Shown: positions 1 to 12,800 of the stretch, one piece after another
How the letters are laid out: each line of letters opens with the position of its first letter
Numbering within the stretch: position 1 is the first letter of the stretch
Assembly (NCBI RefSeq): GCF_021155775.2
Contig: NC_060234.1
Location: 32,733,026 to 32,797,025 of the forward strand
Direction of reading: 5' to 3'
Source: Neodiprion pinetum
Lineage: Eukaryota; Arthropoda; Insecta; Hymenoptera; Diprionidae
Length of the DNA: 64,000 nt
Position numbers and translations under genes: made by a program
The notes under the pieces: generated by a model
What the model saw: only the letters and a program-made list of their open reading frames with translations
The model's database searches: none
Told to the model about the DNA's origin: nothing

Positions 1-734
1 GTCGAAATGACCCCGGAGCGCGTGGCCGCGGTAGTAATTAACGTTTACCCGATGCTCAAGCCTCGATGCATAACGTAACGCGTAACGGAAAAAATGGTGT
101 CACCTTGCGGCTATCATTGTGAACCCGAGCTGCAATGGGATGACCTAAATTTTCGTTAATAACCACGCGCGCCGCCCTGCGCCTCCACGCGGTGTAAGAC
201 GCGCGTGTATCGGAATCATCCGGATGGTTCAAAAACCGATAATATGTAGAAATATAAAGTACGTCTCTGGGACATTCAACTTGAGAGACAATTCACGCGG
301 CACCATTAATAGCCACATTTCTCTTACATTCGTGCATATTTTGTTAATACACTGTTTTGTTCGGATAACTTGAGCAACTGACTGACAGTGCCGCTTCAAC
401 GAAATAGCTCAAATAGATAACCATAAGTCTTCTTCATACTGCGAGTAAAAAGTTATCGTCCATCGTTCCGTGCTCCTTGCGTATCCCTAAAGGAAATTAC
501 GTTTCATCCATTATAACCCCTTCCATGTACCATAAAGTTCCTGATGTCGATGATGCTTTGCTTAGCGTTAAAAGATTTATAACTAAGAAAACGAAGGATC
601 GGTTATAAGACTTGAGAGGGTAATCTATTATGGGCAGTGAATTATATTGTTCCTTATTTTATTTTAATGGTTATACCTGCGTGTACTCGGCGCGGAATCC
701 TGCACTCTCGCTTATTATATATATTATGTTGCAG
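1..734 (+). other. 3' end of an upstream intron of the RERG-like gene
   Basis: The exon at 735 starts in the middle of a codon, so the coding exon with the P-loop must lie upstream and this stretch should be intron. No GKS/GKT P-loop coding sequence, other exon or repeat was recognised in it. Confidence 0.6.
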
Positions 735-811
735 ATTTCCTCTACCGCCACAGTGTCACTATTGATAACGTTGCCACTGAAGTCGAGATATTGGATACTT
801 CCAGGTGCGAG
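735..811 (+). CDS. RERG-like GTPase, exon with degenerate G3 motif
   Basis: The exon follows acceptor TTATGTTGCAG and ends at a consensus donor, GAG|GTAAGT. It opens with two bases that complete a codon from the missing upstream exon, then reads 25 codons: FLYRHSVTID, then the strand leading to EVEILDTSRCE. This covers beta2, beta3 and the start of switch II. The end is phase 0, matching the phase-0 start at 19720. An overlapping 61-codon ORF in another frame (630-815) is a shadow. Confidence 0.88.
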
Positions 812-3800
812 GTAAGTTTCTGCTATTTATTTGAAAATTGAAACGTTTCCTGACGATCTCTCGTCACCTACTGTAGAGAATACTTGGAAAAAAAAATAAT
901 ATTCATCAATTGTCTGAAAGACAATACACACCGAAGTTCATGACAGAAGTTCTAGCGCATTATTTTTCTATAAGAGGAATAATTATTGCCTTGTTGAGTG
1001 CGATGAAAAAATTCCTTCTCATAAGGAAGCGAATGAACCATCAGCCGCAACCGATCAAATATATATTACATCTTATCTCAAATCACGCATACACATTGTT
1101 ATGTTTGAGATAGCAAAAAGGTATCGGCATGTAAAGGCAAAAGCAAAAAGCGAACGAACATGTTGCGGAGCTGGATCTATAAGCGCGTGGTCCGGTGCAG
1201 CAACGCGTGTAATAACGTCCAGTCGACACACACGACTTGCAACATACTTATATGTATGCATATCGTTGATAGCCGGTCGTAATGGGAAATAACGAGCGAG
1301 GAGGATTTATCGATGCAATTCTCGCTAACAATGAGTTAAGCACACCGATCAGTGGGGAACGCTGATTGACAATACTACGTTGCACCGAGCTTGGGGGCAC
1401 GAGTCTTAATAAGATGCTTGCACACCACCGATGCGGAGTTCATCGTTTTGTGCTCTGATAAATTGCGCTTGTATCACTAACAGCTGTAAACCATTACCGC
1501 CGAACAAGGATTTGCTATCAAAATTTCAGTTACGAACCGAGTTAAGGAGGTTTGTTCGCCGAAAATCGCTGCTTTTTATTAATGTCATTACAAGGTAGTC
1601 GTACATTGAGTATTCGTCAAATTATTGTATACTTAAGCTACAAAGATATTTTTAAAGGTACAAAAATAGAAAATACTTGAATTATAAATAAAGAGCTTGT
1701 GTATTCTTGCGTCATTTCAAAGCGCTTTGAAATTATTAAGAATATAATAGATTCGTTTGATTTCACTCCGAGAATGCTCATTTTATTCATGATACTTTTT
1801 TCCTCAAAGACAGTGGTTTTTTTTCAGAGTTTTTTTTCAGCAGGTACTACAGCATTGCCATTTGTAAATCATAATCAATATCGATGCAAATTTGTGAAAT
1901 TGAATATTTAGCGGTTCCTGCATGATGAAAAAAATTGTTTCAGTAAATTTGTGTACAATAGTCTTACGAATAAAATTAGCCATCGTAGAGTGAAATCTAA
2001 TGAATATAGAGTTTCAATAACTTTGAAGTGATTCGAAATTAAGCATCGTTACCTAAGCCATTTTTCACAATTCCAATGATTTCTAATTCTGTGTTTTTGG
2101 ATAAATCTTTGAAGCCTATGAATATGTAATGATTTGCCGATGACTCAATCTATGACTATCTCGTAATAATATCAATGGGAGGTATCGACTTTTGGTCAAA
2201 CAACCTACGTGAAACATCGTAATGATACATTCTTATCTTATCAATTAACTTCTTTTTGAAAAGAATTCCAAGTAGATGTTCCAAACCCCAACGAACGTGA
2301 GGATAATTTCTTATTAAATTTTTTCCTTTTTTCAAACACATGCATTACTTTCCCTCACCCGCCGGAGGTAAAGGCGTCGCAGTTCTTCGTTCTCGAGATA
2401 CACGCATGATGGTCGACGTACTCGTAAGCGTTGTCGTGGTTCAGTCAACACCTTTTTTTCAAGTTTCGGGCCTCGGCTCCGTAGGTTCTCAGTCCACCTT
2501 TTTACTATTTTCCCTTCAGACGTCCCGAGAATACGTGTAGAGGTGTGACGCGTTTTTCTATCGTGTATCTCGGATGCGCCGAGCCCCTCCGGAGCTCGTG
2601 GCGTAAAAAATTACATCGTTATACCACGCACGAATTTCTAAACTCATCCCGCAGCTCTTCACCATGGCCACTGTAGCCGTTAGAAAATATCTGTAACACT
2701 AGACTCCAGCATCCAGACGAGGAGGGGGACTGGAAAAAATAAAACGATTCGACACCATGGTCGAGGGAAGACTCTCGACCGAAAATGAGAGAGAATTAGT
2801 GAGGAGATTGAAGTTTGGGAAAAAATGTTCCTCCAGAATTCCTCTGTTGATGTTCTATGGTCCGGCTACTCAAGAAGCCAACTTTCCGAGCAAGGTGAAG
2901 AATAACGTGTGTATAGTCGTTTGCGTGGTAAAGAATAGTTAGAATAGTTGCAGAGATAGCACAAGCGGCTGGCTTCAAAATTGCGGGCATTCTTCCCGCA
3001 ATAGACCAATAGAGTAAACGGTATCGAACAATTCCTCGTACTGTGGGAAACGTCGGACAAAGTACAATTTACGAAGGGAAAAAGATTTCAATACAGCAAG
3101 AAATCCGAACTTCAAGAGTAATTTGAACATTAGGTCTCCACAAACCTGGAGACGTTTGTTCAATCACAGTTGTTCACACGGTTAGACAACAGGAGTACTT
3201 TTAAAAGATACGAGAGTCTCCGAGAGGCGAGAGACGTACGTACGTACATAATGGTGACGAAACATGTGGCGTTGTTTACTTATTCATAGGTTAATGCACG
3301 TAAGCGTTATTTCAACTGTTAGGTAGTCTTGGTTCCTGACACTCGGTGTATACTGAAAACAATGCGTTACATGCAAAACCGTTCGCCTGGATGAATTTCA
3401 ATGGTGCAGTTTCGTTGGAGCTACCGTGTCCGCGGCAGGTACACTCCGTGTCAGGATTAGTCTCCGAGGTACCATTATACGTGCCCTGTACGTAAGGCTG
3501 GTGCACCCGCACCCACGTCTGGAAATACGTAGCATGAATAGGCGGGTAAATAATATTATGTTCGGAGAGAAACGCTATAAGCTCGTGAGAACTCATTGCG
3601 AGTTACCCACATTCGGAATTTATACGTGATTGTTATTCAATTCAAACGTGCTAACGGTACCCGTAGTTTTACGCTATACGGGTGTATATACAGGCATCGT
3701 CTGTATACGTATATACACCTGTACGTTGGTGTGTATACGATTTCTAAGCGGTAAAAGGTATGTATCTCCATGCTATAAAATACCGACGATCACTTACGAC

Positions 3801-6800
3801 CGGTCCGCTAATCTCAGTATGTGTATGTATATATATGTGTGTATAAAGGTATGTTTCCGTAACTATTCAAAGCCTAATCTCCTGGCTACCGCAGGTTTAA
3901 CTCCTTTGAAACGCCGTAGTTTTTGACACGCTACGGTGATTAGTGACTACCGCAAAGTGTATCTAAACAGACCCGTTGAGAGCCAACCTTTTCTTTATCA
4001 ATGGTAGACGCATTAGAGCAATTCAGCAGGTAATCATTATACTGCGAGTATACTTTTAATAGATCTCTCGCTCATGTGGTATTAAGTAATCAGATATAAA
4101 TACAAGGTACAAACTATTCTCATTCACTGTATTGTAAATACAACAAGCATGTATCGCAATACCGCGTATAAAAACTATATTTACCAAAGTACACTTGCTG
4201 CTAGTTTTTTTAATATTGAAAAGGGTTAGCGATGTATTTTAGTCAAATTGTGTGACGAAATAGTGTTTCCGAATTCTATAGATTGCTCTAGAATCACTTT
4301 GCTGTTGACATGATCAACGGAAACTGGTAATTGATGAAAACGATTCTTAACCAAATCTAAACGACAATTTGATTCGTTAATCTAGTAGGGTTTTCGATAA
4401 GTGGACGATGTCCGTCTTGAAGCCTTTGTACTAATTGATCTAATCTCATTCACCGAGAACCTCAATGAACCGACAATGAAACTGTCATTCAATTATTCCA
4501 TATGCATTCTGTATGATTCAAAAATGAAATGTGGCGAAATGCATCAATCTTGTTATAAATTTGTAGAGATTCTACAGTAAGCTTGCGACGCTAGTTTACA
4601 GTTTTAACAGTGCGCACCTGGGCCTGAACAAATTGTTCCGATCAACTCATGGAATCGAATGATTTGGTTGCACAAGCACCGAAGGTGTCATTTTCGTAGA
4701 TTTGTTGGGGAATCTCTGTGTCGTATACAAATACATCTACGATCTAACGGTTGGGATTATTCAGCAGGTACCATGGCATCTAATTTGAATAATACGTGAA
4801 GCCAGGCATTGTTTTCATACCTTCCGGCACTTTGCCACAAAGCAAACAGCGGACAGGAAAAAAAAATTAATTACACGTGAAAAATCGTAGAATACTCGAA
4901 AGAAAACACGCGTCACAATATTTTTTAATTATTTTTCATACACGAAGTTGTCTCGCGAATGACTATTTTCTTTGAAATTTTTTGAAGAAGTTGTGTATAC
5001 CTGATGGATAGAAATATCAAAGGTATCGGGAAATATCTTGAGATTGCAAAATAACCCAATAATTCAATTTTTCTTCAAATAAGCAGATTAATCGGTCGTG
5101 GTTAATTTTTTTTTCTTTCTGAAATTGATTACGTCGTTCCGTGCTTTTTACGGGCCATATACTATTTCTATGTCACTAGGAAATATAACTGTAGGTTAAG
5201 CGCTTGTGGTTAGGCAAATCATTATGGAGTTAATTAAAACAGAGAATGAAAGCTCGGGACCTGCCACACATACAAATGAATTTGTAAGTAGGACACTTTT
5301 GCCACCAATTATAAGTCGTACTACTCATGTACATACACCTGTGATAATATATATACGTCTGTTAATTCATAGAATAGTATACATGCTCCGAGAAAGTAGT
5401 TTGATTATTACCATTATATTGAAAAAAAAACGTGCTTACGCTTAGGTGCGGTAAATGTAATTTTTAAGAGAAAAATTGTCAGGAGACTTTGTCAAATAGG
5501 TAAAATAATGGAAAACGTTCCAGTAGACCTCAGGAAATGAACAATCAATTGTCTTATTACTAACGGCACCCTCGAATGAATTCAGTTCTGCTCAATTCTC
5601 AACTGACTATACATATAAGGTGTGCTCGAAATTGGCAATTAGTAATGATCTCAACGTAACGTTCGAACCGCTATTCACGAGAAATACATTTCTGCAGATA
5701 GATACTCCGAGGAATGTATTATGGCAGAGACCAAGAACCAGGTAGTAATCCCAGGAGAGCACAGCGGTGAGGGAAGTTCATACTTGATTACCGTGACCTA
5801 TAAGCTTAGCATTTAATCAAGAGTAATATTCGCCCCCAGCACCCTCATCCCATAAATCTTATAAATAATTCAGCCTGTCAAAAGATGGTGCAACATCGGG
5901 TGCAGTTGGTCTGGAATGCCGATAAGCCGAAGCGGCCAAACGCTTACCGAGCTGCCGTACCGCCTCTATTTCGAGAGGATGAAAACACTTCTAATTTCAT
6001 TGCATGCTTTGTCGTACGTCAGTCGTCCCCCCTCTGAGCCTCCCACATTCAAACAAGTCGCCATTATTGTGTCCGGTATAAACAGCTCGCGTATGCCAGC
6101 CAAAGGGTCGATCGTCTCTTGCGATGCGCGTGTATGGACGTGCCATTGAAAAGGATCTCTCGCTATACATTCACTCGCATAAATGTCTGCCATCATCGCG
6201 AGCAGGTAACTCCTCGTACTTTACCTCGCACAAAGGCTGATCGTACACGCAGGCACGGCTCGATGTATGAAACTCCCGTTTCAACCTGTCAATCAAACAC
6301 GCTGCCAGTCACTCCATCGAGTGCAATGCTAGTCACCTGGAGGATCCGTAAGGGCGTGACAATCGTGCAACCACCTCCCACGGGACGATGAGCATTACGT
6401 TATACCCGAGTGTTTCTTCCTCGATACCGGGAGGGGTGAAGCGAGGCATTCTATTCATTCTTCGTGATCGAAGCCGAGTCGATAAAATTCACGCGGAACA
6501 CTCGTCTCTGTTCATCCTTGAGGGTGGTCGAGGGGAAAAATCAAACTCGCGCAGTCACGATCAACGTTTGAACGGTGGTTTGATTGCAGTACTTCAGGCT
6601 TGAGATGTGCTCAGAATTGTGGGGATTGGCACTTACCTTCGAGTCACGCTGGTGGATATGGACAATGGAGAAAAGGGACGTAAATGGATTTAGTCATCGT
6701 TTTCATTCGGCTGATTTATTGAAACACTCCGCAACGAGTCATTTCTACGACCCGTTGAGAAAACATCTTTCTTCGTTTACTCGCAAAACGAAATGCCTAA

Positions 6801-9800
6801 TATGCGGAAGCATTTTTTCAACTGCAACTGGACGACGTTTCTGGCTTTTTATTCGATTCACGACCACGTTATACAAGCTGTACCGAAGGTGTGATGGAAA
6901 ATCCGTTAATTGATGTTGTACAGGTAAAACCAACGTGATGCTATGTATCTTGGAATGCGCATCCATACCGTGCTGTCGAAAGGGTACCGTTTACCTTCTT
7001 CACTGAACTCTACAGGTGCACATGTATAATTGTCAGCCGATAACTTGAGATAGCTTTTCATCTATAGAACCCTTTTTTTAATCGCGGGGCTCTTATACCA
7101 GCTCTACGAGAATTTGTTTTTGTTCATCGTGTAGCCGCGGGTGAAGAATATATAAACCCCAAACTAATCGCCTCGATTCCTGATTATAATTGACTGCGTA
7201 GCCCACGGGTCAACCGGGAACCCATCAACGGATCCAAAGCTAAGAATACCGGCCGTCCGTCTAACTGCCCGCCGTCTCGAGTGACCTTGGCACGTCGGAG
7301 CCGACGGGTAGTAAGAACGAAGCTGCAAGCGTCTTACGTCGTCGGGGCTTCGACTCCCCCCCCCCCGCAAGAGATCCGGACAACGGAACTAGTCCGTCTT
7401 CGCTTCGCTTCGCCGCTTCGCTCGACGATCCACTGCAGACTCAAAGAGAAATGGAAGAAAACGAGCACCGGATGCCCGTTTCTCGGAGACTTCGGGAGAT
7501 CTACACCCCCGATTTTCCCGGAAACTGATCGCCTCTCACAGTGGCTATAATTGTCTCAGAAGAGAAGAAAATATCTGTAGGTTCATACGGTTCAACGTGA
7601 GCTTGCAAATGAATGAATGGATCGTTGGCAAGTGTCGAGGATCTTACCATGGAAAACCATAAACCGACTATCGGCAGAAGTTCAATGGTTATTGGCATCG
7701 GATCGTCGTGTCGATTCCCACAATTCTTGTCACCACATAACTACAAGCTGCGGGTAATCGTTGCGATCGACGACTACCAGACCTTTAATAATGGTGACCG
7801 CTGAAGTTGGAACAGTATATTTGCAAACGATATTGTGGAAAAACAGTTACGATTAGTCGGGGCCTTGCTGTGTGGTTGGTTCGAATTTATCAGTCGAAAA
7901 GGGATATTGTGTAGAGGTATAATCGAACCAAGGAGGCCATATGGACACGTTGAGAATGCGCGTGGGCGTGAACGTGACCAAGAGACGAAGAGGTGCAACG
8001 TAATGGAGATGTTTACATCTGGCGCCCCTGGCATGGCCCATTCGTCATATACGATGGGTGACAGATACCCTGGGCCCTTTGTTGAGGTGGATCGTTTTTG
8101 GGCTTTGGTGTATCGAAACATTATCTCCTGATCCAGGTTGACAGGTCGGGGCTTAAGAATTAACCCTTACACACGCCAAGTAGGTTAGAACCGATCCTCT
8201 CACGTTCAGCCTTGTCATTTACGAGTCATTAATTTGTTTCACACAATATCCATGTCGATGATCGTTACTAGTATCATTATTTTTACCGGCCCCTACGGTA
8301 CGACGTTTGCTGTACAAACTCTTCAGTAATTTCCAAGTTATTTCGATCGGTCTTTTCTTTTCTTTCGCTGCAGGTTTCGTGACGCTTCAAGGCCCAAACG
8401 ATCGGCCTGTGGCGTACGTGAGACGCGGTTCATATATGTATATTCGGTAGCACACTCTGCTCCGCGATAGGTGGGGCAGGCTGTTTTTAGCAAACTGGTT
8501 TCACGTGGCCTGTAATTAGAGTCTGTTTAAAAAATGTTCGACCAATTTTTTTTCTCCAACATGGACTTGAGAAGAGAGAAAGAGAAGTTTGCACCTGTCG
8601 GACAAAAACCACAATACTACAAGCGGAAAAAAAAGTGACGAAAGAAATCTTCGTCTCATTTATATAACGCGCAACCCTCGCGGTATTCGATGTTTGCGCA
8701 CAATCGTGCACGTAATTTCATCGTGTTGTTTAATAACGGAGAATAAACGATCCGCAATCCGCAGGAATTGAAAGTTACCACTCCGTAAAAATTTTTCTTA
8801 AAAACCTCACATCTTCTGTATACCGAAGTACGTTTACCGAACTGATCGGTTGATGGTTGATTGTCGGTTTGTTGCCCGCATCCATTCGCGGACTTTGCGT
8901 ATGTCTATGATTCGCAACAGAAAGTGGTGGTTATAGCCAATGGAGACTTACGTAGGGAAATGACACTAGTGTTACCCTCATCTACAAGTTATCCGTTCTC
9001 CGTTTGCGAATCGTACATCAACGATACGTTCAGCCCGAAGGCAAAATTCGCGATACTCTGGGAGCAATGTAATTCGTGGCTTCGGAGCGCGGAGTGCGGA
9101 GGAGAAACTTAAGGCTGCGATATTGAATTGTGATTTGCCAAAGCGATTCGAATTTCGAGCCAGACGTTATGCCTGGCAACGATATTGAACGCAATTGGGC
9201 GGTATAACGTGTGAATGTGTGCGTGTGTGTGTGTGTTGACCCGCAAATACTGGTCTACAGCTGATGCATACGTGCAGCACCGATGTTTTCAAGTAATATA
9301 AAGATACAATAGGTACCGTTGATCCATGAGTTCAATAAATAACCTCGACAGGGAGCAGAGAGCTGTTCTTGCAATTTGTACCAGTTGAACGTTTTCCGCA
9401 TGTATATGTGTGTTTTGCACGTCCGAGTCCGATATCGAGACGTGGTGTGGGTATGCTACTCGCACATACAATTACCTGAAGATATAGTTGGATTTACGGT
9501 TCTACCTGTATCAAGTGCGCCCCGAACGAACGTCGGTATAAACCGTACAGGTAACGACGTTCGCTGCAACCAGGAAAAGGAGTAGTCATTGTGTGTTATG
9601 TGCCATGGCACCACTGCCACACTGTTCTACATCGATACAGATCTCCCAGATCCCGCTCCGATTTCAATCCCCGTATATCGTGATACTTTACGAGTTGACG
9701 TTTGATTTTTTGTTTAATTTTTTATTTTTTTTTCTCTATTCCCTGTTCATAATTATTTTTATCCTACCGACCGAAGGTTCCCAGCAGTGCAGCCTACCGC

Positions 9801-12800
9801 GCAGCCAAGAATTTTCATTCGTATGTAAATCACTGTAGAGCTATCTATCTAGGCCTATTCTTGTCGTCTGGACGATCCATTATCAAGTCGGATTAGGCAA
9901 GTGTATACGGTCATCAATTTTCATGAAATGGAAGTATTTTCTCTAACCTACTGATCTCCGGCGTTGTATTTTATCGATTTGTATCTCCACTATGCTCACA
10001 AGCATTAGATTTGCTTCCAGTCAATCTGGTTAGTCGAGAACTGGATCATCTGATAACCAGTACATAGAACGTGGAGTACTTTGTAGTGTTTTTCAGTGCA
10101 ATCGTCTGATAAATTGATCACTGTTAGTTTCGCAAAAGGTTCAGTGAATCGGTGATGGAAAAACTGGGGCGAAAATTGACGTCTGGTTTCTTTCCATTTT
10201 TTCTACCGCCGATAATAAGCATGCATAATCCTTGGCATGCACATTTGTCGCGTGCCGACTAGTTTCGAAATAATTATCCTTGGAGTTTCGCATACACTGT
10301 GACGGATTAGCAAGAAAATGCCCCAGAGCATGTTGGAGCTCCAGCTTGATAGTCTTACACGAGAGGGTTATAGAATCTCGACCACACTTGAGTTGGGTTA
10401 CGAATTTCCGCAACCGTGAGAAAGTCTGATAGTGCAATTCCTGACGCACATGATGAACGACAAGTGGTTATTAGGTTTCCGTAGAGAGAGGTTATTTTTT
10501 TTTTCTTTTCTGTATTTCTGCAACTATGGCAAAGCCATCGTTCGAGAACCGCAGGAAAGCGGGTAACCGTAGTGTGAACGATGTTTTCCGACACACTATC
10601 GCGAAACAGGAAGTGAAATATTCGTGTCACGATCAAGGCCAGCAATCGACGGCACTGATCGAGCTTCCATCACCTTAACGCGTCGCGCACTAATAGTGAA
10701 TACCGTTTTGTCGAAGACGGCCGACTGACCCGTCAACTCGCCACGCTCGTTCTGCAGGCTGTGCGTTACGTACGTGAGCCGGTGAGGATGAAAATGATAT
10801 GAGTCAGTAAGTGATCAATTTTGGTCATGCAGCCTGTAATGTGTAATTTGACGCAACATCGGCTCGCCGCTGTTATTGGGCGAATTGTAGTCCTTGAGGG
10901 TAAAAAAATTGACTTGTACCAATTTCATTTCCAGCAGGACTGTGCAGATCGAGGTATCATTATAAGAGCCGGGTATAATTGCGGGAAGTCGATTATACGC
11001 ACTGGTAAAATGAGAAAATGATTTTTGAAAAGTGAAAAATAAACCACGTAGGACCGCATTTGCATGTGACCAGAAACATTTAAACCAGGCACAATCCGCG
11101 GAACAAGATTTACATTCGGTCGTTTGAATGCCTAGGAAATGATGATTTATAGCGGAAGTTATGTTATACGTCTACACCTGCGTAAAAGGCCACGGCCACT
11201 ATTGCAAAGCCGAATGAAAACGCGGTATGTCGGATTTGTTTGCGGATTTTACTCTCGCAGGTTTACATTCTCAGGCTGCTCTTCGCGGAGGGACTGAATT
11301 AGACTCGACTGCATCATGCGCGGAGATTTGAAAATTTATGAAAATCTAATTACAGGAGATAATTCATCCGCGGCGTGATGCTGGCGCGTGTGGCAGTGCA
11401 GCACTTTGCAATGTTTAGTCAAGCGTTAAATACGTTCCAAATGTTATGGAACGTGTGACTTTTAACGCAATACAATTCGTGACTCATACCTTATTGCCTG
11501 TACGAACGATATATACATACGTGTACGATCGAGTCGCGTGTTCTCCACCAACGCCTCCGTCTAATGCGCAAAGGCTTCCTCGAACCCGTTTCTATACTTC
11601 GGTTTGCTGGGACTTAGGGCTGTACGAGAGTAAACACGAGAATGTTGGTTTGTTGCTACAAATCCCAACGTGACACCTTGTTTGATATTCTCTTCGGACA
11701 TTTGCGTTTGTTCAACCGAAGCGACTTTAACGGGGAAAGCACATCTCCAAAATGATTTGTCGGAAATTCTAGACGCGTTGCGTCGACCAACGGCACTAAC
11801 AATAAGCTTCAACGTGACCGAATATTAGAATGTAAATCGCACTCAACAATTTTGCTGATTGGTTGCTTCGATTAAGTCGGTCGAATCGACTGCTCCTCGA
11901 ATTACCGATCACTGTTCGCGAGACGTTATTTTATATCAGAACTACTTGGTCACCACTCGCTCAATTTACGGATGAATTGCTTGTAGGATCGAGATAAAAT
12001 ACAAATTTCTCGTAATCAGTTGAAGGAGATTGATTAGCGTCAAGTCGATGATTGGTGGAAGAAAAAGAGAAAAAAAAAAAAAAAAACAACTGCATCAAAA
12101 TAGAAAATGAGAAGCGGAGATTGCTAAGTGGTTAAAAACCGTAATTGGTTCGAATCAGTGACGCGAGTGACGAGAGAGTATCTCGACGCCAATCACGGTG
12201 CGAAGCGGACATCGCGTCACATCGCGTCGTTGAGCAGGGTGCTTTCGTCTCTCGACTCGGACACGCGACACGCGTCTGTCGTCGATCGTCACGTCCGTGA
12301 ACAGCTGCGTTGAGCCAGACCATAAATTCACCGTTGCCTCAATAAAATGTAATAGTGATCCAATAAATTTCTCTTAGCCTTAAATGGGCAACAACCTCCA
12401 TTACCAATCGCCGTGATGACAATTGCGAAATATAAACGGTTATTCCTTAGCAAGAATACACAATAGAAATTGAAGAACATTTTTATGTTGCGCTGAGATA
12501 TTGCACAAGTATTCCGCCTCGTGTAACCTAATGCCGACGCTGTTAAGTTTTTTCATTGTATAATTCTTGATTTACAAGTGCATCGTGCATTTGGCACGCT
12601 AAATATAGCAAAATCATTGTATCGTTCTCTTCAATGGATAGAGATAATCACTTTGTGAAATCGTGGTTAATCAATCGTTGCACTGCTTAAGATTGAGTGT
12701 TGTATGCATTGAAAGTAGTAAAGTACCGTTAGCTTTCTTATGATTTCCGAAATGACAACCAAGTTGTCAGTAATCATATCACAAACGGTCTCTGGTGCTG

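Noticed and set aside
3312..3596. Cys-containing 94-codon minus-strand ORF
   Set aside because: No family match, no signal peptide, no splice sites at sensible places, and an overlapping + strand ORF in the same interval.
12120..12160. tRNA-like words (GCTAAGTGGTTA and GGTTCGAATC)
   Set aside because: The A-box-like and B-box-like words are too close and there is no acceptor stem or anticodon arm that can pair.
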